A model generated the notes under the pieces. It saw nothing but the letters and a program-made list of their open reading frames with translations, made no database searches and was not told the DNA's origin. Positions 33,454-40,937 of a stretch of DNA of 64,000 nucleotides are shown one piece after another; position 1 is the stretch's first letter; each line of letters opens with the position of its first letter. A program made the position numbers and the translations under genes. The stretch comes from an uncultured Bacteroidales bacterium (lineage in GTDB: Bacteria > Bacteroidota > Bacteroidia > Bacteroidales > Muribaculaceae). The DNA lies in assembly GCA_902793405.1 (NCBI GenBank), contig CADBDH010000013.1, forward strand, positions 1-64,000, written 5' to 3'.

Positions 33454-33484
33454 CAAATATACGCTAAATAGTGATAAATGCAAA
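33454..33484 (-). promoter_or_regulatory. Promoter of the Sel1 cassette
   Basis: TTTG at 33481-33484 and TATATTTG at 33454-33461 on the minus strand, spaced by 19 bases. Confidence 0.7.
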
Positions 33485-33549
33485 CAAAAATCCACTATAA
33501 ACTGATTCTTGTAATAATAATTAATGACGAAAAGGGGGGAACTGGAAGG

Positions 33550-34350
33550 TTACTCTACCAGTTCCAGGAGTTGGGGGGCGATGCCGGGGCAGGCGGCGAG
33601 GATGCAGATGCCGTGGTTGTCGCGGTAGCGTTTGACGGTGGCTCCGGCCTCTTGGGCAATGAGTTCGCCGGCGCAAGCGTCCCACTCCTTGAGGTTCAGT
33701 TCCCAGTAGCCGTCGAGCCAGCCTGCAGCGACGTAGCACAGGTCCATCGCTGCCGAGCCGAGCCGTCTGATGCCCCTGACGCGAGGCATGACTTGGGCAA
33801 AGCGGTCAAGGTTGTTGTCGGGGTTGGTGGCTTTGTCATAGGGGAAACCTGTGGATATCACAGCGCGCTGCAGCTCGGTGGTGCCTTTGGCCTGCAGGCG
33901 TCCGTAGGGGCCGAATGCTCCCTTGTCCTTGATGGCATAGAACTCCTCGTCGAGCGTCGGGGCATAGACGTAGCCCATGCGTGTCTCGCCGGCCACTTTC
34001 AGGCCGATTGAGATGCAGTAGGTGGCCAGACCCGCGCTGTAGTTCACGGTGCCGTCGAGCGGGTCGATGATCCATTGGCACCTGGCGTGCAGGTGGTTGC
34101 TGCCGCTCTCCTCGCTGAGGACGGCGTGGTCAGGGAAGCGGTCGTGGATTAAGTCGAGGATGAGGCGTTCGCTGGCTTTGTCGGCCTCGGTGACGATGTC
34201 GAAGGCGTTGCCCTTGTCCTGGATGCCCAGGTCGCGTCGCCTGAAGTAGCTCCTCAACACTTTGCCGGCTTGATGGCCCATCTGTTGGGCGAGGTTGAGC
34301 CATTCAAGTTCTTGGGGCGTGAAAAGGTTTGCATCAATGTTTTTCATCAT
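33550..34350 (-). CDS. Inositol monophosphatase family protein
   Basis: A 266-residue cytoplasmic phosphatase of the IMPase/SuhB/CysQ superfamily, which removes phosphate from inositol phosphates, PAP or related compounds using magnesium. The metal-site motifs are intact: VLSEESG, WIIDPLDGTVNY and the C-terminal WDACAGELIAQEAGA. Length and N-terminal helix (WLNLAQQMGHQAGKVLRSYF) are normal. A second ATG is at 34347. The substrate cannot be decided. It lies downstream of an Lrp-type gene, after the latter's terminator. Confidence 0.9.
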   Translation of the reverse strand: MMKNIDANLFTPQELEWLNLAQQMGHQAGKVLRSYFRRRDLGIQDKGNAFDIVTEADKASERLILDLIHDRFPDHAVLSEESGSNHLHARCQWIIDPLDGTVNYSAGLATYCISIGLKVAGETRMGYVYAPTLDEEFYAIKDKGAFGPYGRLQAKGTTELQRAVISTGFPYDKATNPDNNLDRFAQVMPRVRGIRRLGSAAMDLCYVAAGWLDGYWELNLKEWDACAGELIAQEAGATVKRYRDNHGICILAACPGIAPQLLELVE

Positions 34351-34390
34351 GCTTTTAATTTAAGATATAAACCTGAAACAATTATTTATT

Positions 34391-34416
34391 AAAAAGGGAG
34401 CGACTGTCTCGCTCCC
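34391..34416 (-). terminator. Terminator of the Lrp-type gene
   Basis: A perfect 8-bp stem (GGGAGCGA/TCGCTCCC, 34396-34403 with 34409-34416) is followed by five T residues on the minus strand. It lies immediately after the stop at 34428. Confidence 0.85.
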
Positions 34417-34427
34417 TTGATTCGGTG

Positions 34428-34910
34428 TTACTCAACCGTGGGTTCTTCACCCTCTTGGGCAATGGGGATTTGGCGTTTGAACACTTCCTTGAAGGTGATG
34501 AGTGTCTCGCTGCGTCCCAGGCCCATCTTCATGAAGCGGTCATGGATTACCTGCAGCAGGTGGTCGTTGTTCTGTGCATACAGCTTGATGAACAGGTCAT
34601 ACTTGCCCGTGGTGAAGTAGCATTCCACTACCTCGGGGACGGTTTTGAGCCTGGCGACTACCTCGTCAAACTTGGAGGGGTCGTTCAGGAAGAAGCCGAT
34701 GTAAGCACATGTCTGGAATCCCACCGAAGCAGGGTCAATCAACGAAATGGACCCTTTGATGACGCCCATGTTATACAGCTTCTGGATGCGCTGATGGATG
34801 GCTGCGCCAGATACATTACATGCTCGAGCAATCTCAAGATAGGGCTTGCGAGCGTTGAATGACAACATTTTTAAGATTTTGTAATCAAGTGAATCGAGTT
34901 TGTTAGCCAT
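34428..34910 (-). CDS. Lrp/AsnC family transcriptional regulator
   Basis: A 160-residue regulator. The N-terminal winged helix (KLDSLDYKILKMLSFNARKPYLEIARACNVS, split by the recognition helix SGAAIHQRIQKLYNMGVIKG) binds DNA. The C-terminal RAM domain (about 70-150, TCAYIGFFLNDPSKFDEVV, TGKYDLFIKLYAQ) binds an amino-acid effector and forms octamers. It is monocistronic, with a 100-base leader after a -7 box at 35019-35026. Effector and targets are unknown; long A+T-rich upstream DNA would suit autoregulation. Confidence 0.92.
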   Translation of the reverse strand: MANKLDSLDYKILKMLSFNARKPYLEIARACNVSGAAIHQRIQKLYNMGVIKGSISLIDPASVGFQTCAYIGFFLNDPSKFDEVVARLKTVPEVVECYFTTGKYDLFIKLYAQNNDHLLQVIHDRFMKMGLGRSETLITFKEVFKRQIPIAQEGEEPTVE

Positions 34911-35018
34911 AAGAAATATAGTTTTATTGCAAGTGTACTAATTAAAAAATGCAGAATTACACGTTAATAAAGTAAGACATAGGCGGAGGTGACCAATCAT
35001 CACCTTGCAAATGCGCGA

Positions 35019-35026
35019 CAAATATA
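35019..35026 (-). promoter_or_regulatory. -7 element of the Lrp-type gene
   Basis: TATATTTG on the minus strand, about 108 bases before the ATG, implying an untranslated leader of about 100 bases. Confidence 0.45.
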
Positions 35027-35175
35027 CAAACAATTTTCGAATTATAGTAATAAATCATAATAAATTTTTATAAAAATCTTCAAAAATCGAAATTTTTTAT
35101 TGATTTTGAGTTGTGGGCTGAGTGAAATTGGTGAGAAGTGGCTCAGTTTTTATGATGAATTTATCTTGCATGGGT

Positions 35176-35344
35176 GGCTGTGTCATAATTACGGCTCGGT
35201 AATATAACCGTGCTATCGCACGAGAGATTTATCAAATTATTAAAATAGAAATTTTGTAGTTAATTTGAATAATTTGGCTACGCCGAGCTAAAGGTTCCCG
35301 CCAGCAGGGCGGTTATCATTCTGGCAATTGAATGATGACACACC
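35176..35344 (+). mobile_element. Putative MITE-like element, copy A
   Basis: This 169-bp stretch in the 535-base gap between the Lrp gene and prmC begins GGCTGTGTCATAATT and ends AATGATGACACACC, inverted ends sharing TGTGTCATnATT. Its interior (CGAGA-ATT, CAAA-TTATTAA-ATAGAA) matches copy B at 63066-63239. It has no ORF. The rest of the gap is A+T-rich and holds only the Lrp and prmC promoters. Confidence 0.45.
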
Positions 35345-35422
35345 TTACAATGGGACAGCGCTGTGGCGGTGAGATGGCGTTGGGTTTGTTTTTTGTTGTG
35401 GAGGGTGGAGGATAGTTGAAGG

Positions 35423-35438
35423 TAATTTTGTAATTTTG
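35423..35438 (+). promoter_or_regulatory. Promoter of prmC-ribD
   Basis: The 8-bp -7 motif TAATTTTG occurs twice in tandem (35423-35430 and 35431-35438). The ATG at 35446 is only 8 bases after the second copy, so the first copy is the more likely functional one; the mRNA would be nearly leaderless. Confidence 0.5.
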
Positions 35439-35445
35439 CGGCATT

Positions 35446-36288
35446 ATGAAACTGAAAGAAGCGATAGAACAACTCAGGAACGGGCTGGCCGGTGTTGCCG
35501 AGCCGCAGGAAGTGCAGGCTATGATCCGCATCATCTGTGAAGACATCTTCAATTATGACCCCGTGGATGTGGCCCTGCGTCAAGAGAGTGAACTGCCCGA
35601 ATTTGCCCAAGAGCGTATTACCGACCTGATTGCCAGGATGCGACGTCACGAGCCGTTGCAGTACATCATCGGGTGGGCACGTTTTCATGGCCATAAGTTC
35701 AAGGTGACCCCGACTGTGCTTATTCCCCGCCCCGAAACCGAACAACTTGTTGACATCATCGTCAACGAGAACCCGGCCAGCGACCTGCGCGTGCTCGATA
35801 TGGGCACCGGCAGCGGGTGCATTGCCATCTCGCTGGCGAGGGCGCTGAAGTTTGCCAGTGTCGATGCCCTTGATGTGTCGCGAGATGCCCTGGCCGTTGC
35901 GCGTGAAAACGCTGCTGCGCTCAAGGTGAAGGTGCGTTTCTTTGAAAGCGACATGCTGCTGCCACAGCCTGCTGCGACCTATGATGTCATTGTGAGCAAT
36001 CCGCCTTACATCTGCTGGAGCGAGCGTGAGTCGATGGAACGCAACGTCAAGGACTACGAGCCCGGTCAGGCGCTGTTTGTTCCCGATAACGACCCCTTGA
36101 TGTTCTACAAGGCTATTGCCCCCTATGCCCAGCAGTCACTGGAGAAGGGCGGACGGCTGTATCTGGAAATCAATCAGCGCTTTGGCAACGAGGTGAAACG
36201 CCTGCTCGAGGACAACGGTTTTGAAGATGTTCGCATCATCCAGGACACTTTCGGGAAGGTGCGCTTTGCCGCGGCAGTTAAGAGTTAA
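35446..36288 (+). CDS. prmC: Peptide chain release factor glutamine methyltransferase
   Basis: A 280-residue SAM-dependent methyltransferase that methylates the GGQ glutamine of release factors. The N-terminal helical domain precedes the Rossmann domain with the SAM motif VLDMGTGSGCIAISLA and the catalytic NPPY (VIVSNPPYICWSE). The YIIGWARFHGHKFKVTPTVL segment and the IPRPETE block are typical of PrmC. It ends inside a GTTAAGA heptad array and is followed 58 bases later by ribD. Confidence 0.94.
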   Translation: MKLKEAIEQLRNGLAGVAEPQEVQAMIRIICEDIFNYDPVDVALRQESELPEFAQERITDLIARMRRHEPLQYIIGWARFHGHKFKVTPTVLIPRPETEQLVDIIVNENPASDLRVLDMGTGSGCIAISLARALKFASVDALDVSRDALAVARENAAALKVKVRFFESDMLLPQPAATYDVIVSNPPYICWSERESMERNVKDYEPGQALFVPDNDPLMFYKAIAPYAQQSLEKGGRLYLEINQRFGNEVKRLLEDNGFEDVRIIQDTFGKVRFAAAVKS

Positions 36289-36304
36289 AAGTTAAGAGTT
36301 AAGA
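36277..36304 (+). repeat. GTTAAGA heptad array over the prmC stop
   Basis: Four units GTTAAGA/GTTAAAA. The prmC stop codon TAA lies in the second unit, and the last codons of prmC are therefore part of the repeat. GGCATCCGCG follows, as behind the cydB array. Confidence 0.75.
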
Positions 36305-36346
36305 GTTGGCATCCGCGTTGAACCTGGATTCTGAAATTTGATATCG

Positions 36347-37381
36347 ATGAATGATGACGAGCTGTATATGCGGCGGGCGCTGCAGTTGGCACGCCAGGGT
36401 GAGGGACGCACGTCGCCCAATCCCATGGTGGGCGCGGTGATTGTCGCTCCTGACGGCACCATCATTGGCGAGGGGTGGCACCGCAAGTGTGGCGAGGGTC
36501 ATGCCGAGGTCAATGCCGTGGCAAGCGTCAAAGACGCCGACCTGTTGCGGAATAGTACCATCTATGTGACGCTTGAGCCCTGTTCGCACTACGGCAAGAC
36601 TCCCCCATGTGCCAAGCTGCTCATCGAGTGTGGCATCCCCCGTGTGGTGGTCGGGTGTCTGGACCCCTTTGTCGAAGTGTCGGGTCGCGGTGTCAGGATG
36701 CTGCAGGATGCTGGCATTGAAGTGGTTACGGGCGTACTGGAAGATGAGTGCCGCGCGCTGAATCCCCGCTTCTTCACTGCCCACACATGTGGCCGGCCCT
36801 GGGTGCAGCTCAAGTGGGCCCAAACGGCTGACGGCTACATCGGTCTGCCGCCAGAAGCCGGTGAGAATCCGTTGCGCATGTCCACCCCCGTGACGATGCG
36901 GCTGATGCACCGCCAGCGCGCCTTGTGTGATGCTATCGTGGTGGGTGCCAACACAGCCAATATCGACAATCCGTCGCTCACCACCCGCTACTGGCCCGGC
37001 CGCAATGCGTTGCGCGTGGTGCTGTCGCGAAACTTGTCACTATCCGACAACCTCAATCTGCTGAATGACGGGCTTCCCACGATAGTCTATAACGGCCTGA
37101 AAAATGAGGAGAAAGGCGCTGTCCAGTGGGTCAAGATTGACTGCGACGATGCCTTGTCGTGGCTGAAGGATCTGTATCGCCGTGGCGTGACCAGCGTCAT
37201 GGTCGAGGGCGGATTGCAGGTGTTGAATCACCTTATTGCAGCGGGCCTGTGGGACGAGGCCCGTATCGAGACCAGCCCGCGCCAGGTGGGGCAGGGTGTG
37301 GCAGCCCCCGGCATCGATGGCCGTGTCGCCTCCCGTCTCGTCATTGACGGGAACATCATTACACACTTGCTTAATGCATGA
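36347..37381 (+). CDS. ribD: Bifunctional riboflavin biosynthesis deaminase/reductase RibD
   Basis: A 344-residue enzyme for two consecutive steps of riboflavin synthesis. The N-terminal deaminase (1-145) has the zinc motifs GHAEVNAV and PCSHYGKTPPC. The C-terminal NADPH-dependent reductase (about 150-344) has WVQLKWAQTADGYIGL, and VMVEGGLQVLNHL near its end. The ATG at 36347 is preferred to the in-frame TTG at 36338. Probably co-transcribed with prmC. Confidence 0.94.
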   Translation: MNDDELYMRRALQLARQGEGRTSPNPMVGAVIVAPDGTIIGEGWHRKCGEGHAEVNAVASVKDADLLRNSTIYVTLEPCSHYGKTPPCAKLLIECGIPRVVVGCLDPFVEVSGRGVRMLQDAGIEVVTGVLEDECRALNPRFFTAHTCGRPWVQLKWAQTADGYIGLPPEAGENPLRMSTPVTMRLMHRQRALCDAIVVGANTANIDNPSLTTRYWPGRNALRVVLSRNLSLSDNLNLLNDGLPTIVYNGLKNEEKGAVQWVKIDCDDALSWLKDLYRRGVTSVMVEGGLQVLNHLIAAGLWDEARIETSPRQVGQGVAAPGIDGRVASRLVIDGNIITHLLNA

Positions 37382-37947
37382 CGGCATAACTATCGCCTCT
37401 GAACCCTGCGGGGCTAATGCGAACCTTTAGCTCGGCGAAGCCAATTTCACGAATTTAACTAATTCTTAGTGTACGGGGGAAGATTTTCAACATCGGACAA
37501 GATTCTGTCAATCACGAAGTTCCTCTTCGAGGCACTTGCAATGTTCCGCTCATGGACCAAGCTGCGAACCTCTCCGAGGCGGTTGGCTACGCCTTCCTCT
37601 GTCACGACTCGGGCAAAGCTTGAACAAGTTCAGTTTTGCCCTTGCTGCTCCATCGGTTCTTGCATGGTCTTACTCATTGAAATCGGTTCTTCGAACCGCT
37701 AACATCTGCGATGTTTCCCCGGACGCCTAAAAGCTTAGCGTCTTTGCGCCTTGGCGTGAGGTCTAACGGCTGAATGTTTAGCATGACGGCATCAGTTCGT
37801 TAAAAAGGTGTAAAAAACCGCTTTTTACCGTTTATTATCTTTAAAGGGAGTGTGCCAAATGCCCCCGAAGCAGTATCTTTACACCCCAAAAACGCGTTTA
37901 TCGACATTATTATAAAGAAAAATCGGTCTTGTGACCGAATATTTTAG
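37382..37947. repeat. Repeat-rich intergenic region after ribD
   Basis: The 610-base gap carries several non-coding pieces. At 37421-37465 an inverted relative of part of copy A occurs (CCTTTAGCTCGGCGAAGCC and flanks; compare 35258-35296). At 37459-37629 a minus-strand frame has a coding-like look. At 37683-37699 there is a small GGTTCTTCGAACC palindrome. At 37734-37761 there is the CTTAGCG-type repeat. No promoter for the minus strand is seen. Confidence 0.6.
37459..37605 (-). pseudogene. Coding-like fragment, possibly relic
   Basis: Between two stops the minus strand encodes 48 residues from a GTG, with motifs VRSLVHERNIASAS and ILSDVENLPPYTKN. It has no ATG, promoter or known domain. It may be the tail of a lost gene or a chance frame in a dispersed repeat; I cannot decide. 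Confidence 0.25.
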
Positions 37948-37955
37948 TAATTTTG
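37948..37955 (+). promoter_or_regulatory. -7 element of the DUF6242-porG-uppS-bamA-skp operon
   Basis: TAATTTTG, 36 bases before the ATG at 37992. A short hairpin (GGTC-TTGT-GACC, 37925-37936) lies at the place of the -33 box. Confidence 0.45.
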
Positions 37956-37991
37956 CCGTTTGTAAAAATGCGAATGATTTAGAAAACGATA

Positions 37992-39491
37992 ATGACAAAA
38001 AGAAATCCGCTATATCTGCTACTGACGATAGTTGTGTTACTCTCGTCGATACTGCCATTTACCTCGTGTAACAAAAAAGATAGTGACGATGATACCGTTT
38101 ATTCTTACAGCACGAGCACCCAGACAACACTGGTGACCAGCTTTGGCTTGCAGGCCGATGCCGACGTGCTTGCCAGCCTGGATTCGGTATATTTCACTGT
38201 CGATTATGACAGGGGTTTGATTTATAACGCCGATTCGTTGCCCGTGGGTACCGACATCAGCGGTCTGAAGGTGAAAGTCAATTTCCAGAATACTGTTTCG
38301 TCGGCTATATTCTCCATCACCGGAGCAACCAGCCAGGCCGACACCACGATTGAATACACAGCGTCGATGTCCAAGAAGCTTGACTTCACCGGAAAGACGT
38401 TATTGACGGTGACATCGGCCGACAAATCCCAGGTCAAGGAATATGAGGTCAAGGTGCTTGTCCACAAGACCAATCCTGACCTGCTGGTATGGCCCATGGA
38501 GTGGCGTCGCGACCTGCCCGGCTACAGCTCGAGTGCTACCGGTCACAAGACCGTGCAGCAGGGCGAAGTTTACCGCACGATGGTCTATAATGGCACGGAG
38601 TGCAAGATGTTGTCATCGTCCAGCCTGTTTGGCGGCAGTTGGAGCAGCCAGACCGTCGATATGCCGTTCACCCCGCAGGTGTCAACGCTTACCGCTACCG
38701 ACGAGGCCCTGTTCATCCTTGCCGAGGACGGCACCTTATACGCGTCGACCGACGGCACCGATTGGGCGTCATGCGGCGTGATATGGCACAATCTGTTAGG
38801 AGCCTACGAAGACCGTGTGCTCGGCATCTTGTCGGGTGATGACGGTTATTATCATGATGAATATCCTCACACCGAAGACTTCGCCGTTACCCCAGTTGAG
38901 GACGGTTTCCCCGTGAGCCACTCGTCGGACATGATCCAGACCGAATACACCTGGGCCGTGTCGCAGCAGGCTATGCTTGTGGGCGGTTACGACAGCGAGG
39001 GCAATCTGCTGAGCGACGTGTGGGGCTATGACGGCGAACAGTGGGCCAAAATCAACAACAGCCACAACCACTCGTTGCCCGCACTGGCCGATGCCACGCT
39101 CTTCTCTTATTGTACCTACAAGAAGTTGCCCGGTGTGCGTCGCTACGGACTTCAACAGACCTGGTACGTGATGGGTGGCCGTCTGTCCGATGGCACGCTC
39201 AACAGCAAGATTTATCTGTCCAATACCCAGGGTATCGTGTGGACCAAGGCCGACACGACGATAGTACAGCCAGACTATGTGCCCAAGTTCTATGGCGCCC
39301 AGGCGTTTGTGAACTATGAGACCATGAGTGCATCGGTTGCCAACAATATGCCCCGCCGCGTATCGTCGCCGATTACCACGTGGGAATGTCCTTTCATCTA
39401 CCTGATGGGCGGTTACAACGAGGAAGACGAATTGCTGCCCCACGTGTGGCGTGGTGTGTTTAACCGCATGACCAACTATCCCGTGTATTGA
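37992..39491 (+). CDS. DUF6242 lipoprotein upstream of porG
   Basis: A 499-residue predicted outer-membrane lipoprotein: signal peptide with lipobox LPFTSC (Cys about 26) followed by acidic KKDSDDDTVYSYS. An N-terminal beta-sandwich (about 45-155, with VTSADKSQVKEYEVKVLVHKT) precedes a kelch-like beta-propeller with repeats such as YTWAVSQQAMLVGGYDSEGN, TWYVMGGRLSDG and FIYLMGGYNEED. This architecture fits DUF6242. It is the first gene of the envelope operon and ends 5 bases before porG. Its role is unknown; position suggests a link to outer-membrane assembly or T9SS. Confidence 0.82.
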   Translation: MTKRNPLYLLLTIVVLLSSILPFTSCNKKDSDDDTVYSYSTSTQTTLVTSFGLQADADVLASLDSVYFTVDYDRGLIYNADSLPVGTDISGLKVKVNFQNTVSSAIFSITGATSQADTTIEYTASMSKKLDFTGKTLLTVTSADKSQVKEYEVKVLVHKTNPDLLVWPMEWRRDLPGYSSSATGHKTVQQGEVYRTMVYNGTECKMLSSSSLFGGSWSSQTVDMPFTPQVSTLTATDEALFILAEDGTLYASTDGTDWASCGVIWHNLLGAYEDRVLGILSGDDGYYHDEYPHTEDFAVTPVEDGFPVSHSSDMIQTEYTWAVSQQAMLVGGYDSEGNLLSDVWGYDGEQWAKINNSHNHSLPALADATLFSYCTYKKLPGVRRYGLQQTWYVMGGRLSDGTLNSKIYLSNTQGIVWTKADTTIVQPDYVPKFYGAQAFVNYETMSASVANNMPRRVSSPITTWECPFIYLMGGYNEEDELLPHVWRGVFNRMTNYPVY

Positions 39492-39496
39492 TCCCG

Positions 39497-40168
39497 ATGA
39501 AGAGATTACTGTACATAGTGGCGCTGCTGATGACGCTTGCCGTACAGCCCGCACTGGCCCAGCAATACAAGTATGAGGCCGGCGGCTCGTTGGGCATGAC
39601 CGGCTATCTGGGCGAGTGCAATAACGGCAATCTGTTCAAGCATCCCAGCTTCACATTCGGCGGCCTTTTCCGCTATGTCCACAACAGCCGTTGGGCATTC
39701 AAGGCCAATTTGAACTATGCCAACTTGCGCGGCAACAGCATGTATGACGAGACCTGGTATCCCGACGGTCTCAACTACAGCAATAACAGCCACCTGGTTG
39801 ATCTGGGCTTTACCGCCGAATTCAACTTCCTGAACTACGGCATCGGTCCGGCCTACAAGAAATATAAGCGCATCAGCCCCTATATGGTAGCTGGTGTGGG
39901 TTTTGTTTTCGCCATCAACAAGGGTCACAACCAGGCATCGTTCACCATTCCCATCGGCATCGGTGTGAAATACAAGCTGAAAGAGCGCGTGGGACTGGGC
40001 TTTGAGTTCACGATGCGCAAGGAGTTCAGCGACCGCATCGACGGGTACAGCGACCTGTTTGGCGTCAAGCACTCGTTTGCCAAGAATACCGACTGGTACT
40101 CGTTTGCCATGTTCTCGGCCACCTTTGAGTTCGGCAAGCGGTGCATCAAGTGTAACTATATCGAATAA
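39497..40168 (+). CDS. porG: Type IX secretion protein PorG (DUF6089)
   Basis: A 223-residue outer-membrane beta-barrel protein with a signal peptide (VALLMTLAVQPALAQ). The start EAGGSLGMTGYLGECNNGNL and strands such as YMVAGVGFVFAINKGHNQ and VGLGFEFTMRKEFSDRIDGY are typical of PorG/DUF6089. In P. gingivalis PorG anchors the PorK/PorN rings at the outer membrane, and its gene also precedes uppS, bamA and two ompH/skp genes, so synteny supports the call. The ATG at 39497 is chosen over an overlapping TTG at 39488. Confidence 0.9.
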   Translation: MKRLLYIVALLMTLAVQPALAQQYKYEAGGSLGMTGYLGECNNGNLFKHPSFTFGGLFRYVHNSRWAFKANLNYANLRGNSMYDETWYPDGLNYSNNSHLVDLGFTAEFNFLNYGIGPAYKKYKRISPYMVAGVGFVFAINKGHNQASFTIPIGIGVKYKLKERVGLGFEFTMRKEFSDRIDGYSDLFGVKHSFAKNTDWYSFAMFSATFEFGKRCIKCNYIE

Positions 40169-40180
40169 CGAAAAACTATC

Positions 40181-40936
40181 ATGGCATCACTTAGCGACAA
40201 GATACAACAACTCGACCCGACCCGCATTCCTCAACACGTGGCCATCATCATGGACGGCAACGGCCGTTGGGCCAAGGAGCACGGGCAGGAGCGCAGTTTC
40301 GGCCACGAGAACGGTGTGGCAACAGTCCGCCAGGCTACCGAGATAGCCAGCGAGGTGGGTGTGAAATACCTGACCCTGTATACCTTCTCGACCGAGAACT
40401 GGAACCGTCCGCAGGACGAAGTGGATGCTTTGATGAACCTGATAGTGGTGAGCATCGAGCAGCAGACGCCCGACCTGATCAAGAACAACGTGCGCCTGAC
40501 CACCATCGGTGACATGTCGCGCATGCCCAAATTTGCCGCCAACCGGTTGCGCAAGTGCATGCAGGACACGAGCCACTGCACCGGCCTGGTGCTGTGCCTG
40601 GCCCTGAGCTACTCGTCGCGATGGGAGATTGTGGAGGCGTGCCGCCAGCTCGCCATCGAGGTGGCCAACGGCAGCATTGCCGCCAGCGATATCGATGATG
40701 CACTTGTGTCACAGCACATGGCCACCGCCGACATGCCCGACCCGGACCTGCTCATACGCACGGGCGGCGACCTGCGAGTGAGCAATTATCTGTTGTGGCA
40801 GATTGCTTATAGCGAACTTTATTTCACTTCAAAATACTGGCCCGACTTCACCAAGGAAGACTTCGTCGACGCGATAGCCGATTTCCAGGGCCGTGAGCGC
40901 CGTTACGGTAAAACGAGCGAACAGGTTAACAATTAA
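40181..40936 (+). CDS. uppS: Undecaprenyl (isoprenyl) diphosphate synthase
   Basis: A 251-residue cis-prenyltransferase making the C55 lipid carrier used for peptidoglycan and surface glycans. The catalytic Asp is in IIMDGNGRWAKEHG near residue 26. The other substrate-binding blocks are LTLYTFSTENWNRP and DPDLLIRTGGDLRVSNYLLWQIAYSE (shown in part). It lies 12 bases after porG and 1 base before bamA, so it is part of the envelope operon. Confidence 0.96.
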   Translation: MASLSDKIQQLDPTRIPQHVAIIMDGNGRWAKEHGQERSFGHENGVATVRQATEIASEVGVKYLTLYTFSTENWNRPQDEVDALMNLIVVSIEQQTPDLIKNNVRLTTIGDMSRMPKFAANRLRKCMQDTSHCTGLVLCLALSYSSRWEIVEACRQLAIEVANGSIAASDIDDALVSQHMATADMPDPDLLIRTGGDLRVSNYLLWQIAYSELYFTSKYWPDFTKEDFVDAIADFQGRERRYGKTSEQVNN

Positions 40937-40937
40937 C

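Noticed and set aside
34911-35175. Small RNA or riboswitch in the A+T-rich Lrp leader
   Set aside because: Apart from the -7 box I see no conserved fold or known riboswitch core; the leader is simply A+T-rich.
35278-35745. 155-codon minus-strand frame overlapping prmC
   Set aside because: Covers the prmC start and the end of the repeat element; no motifs, and PrmC is clearly encoded on the other strand.
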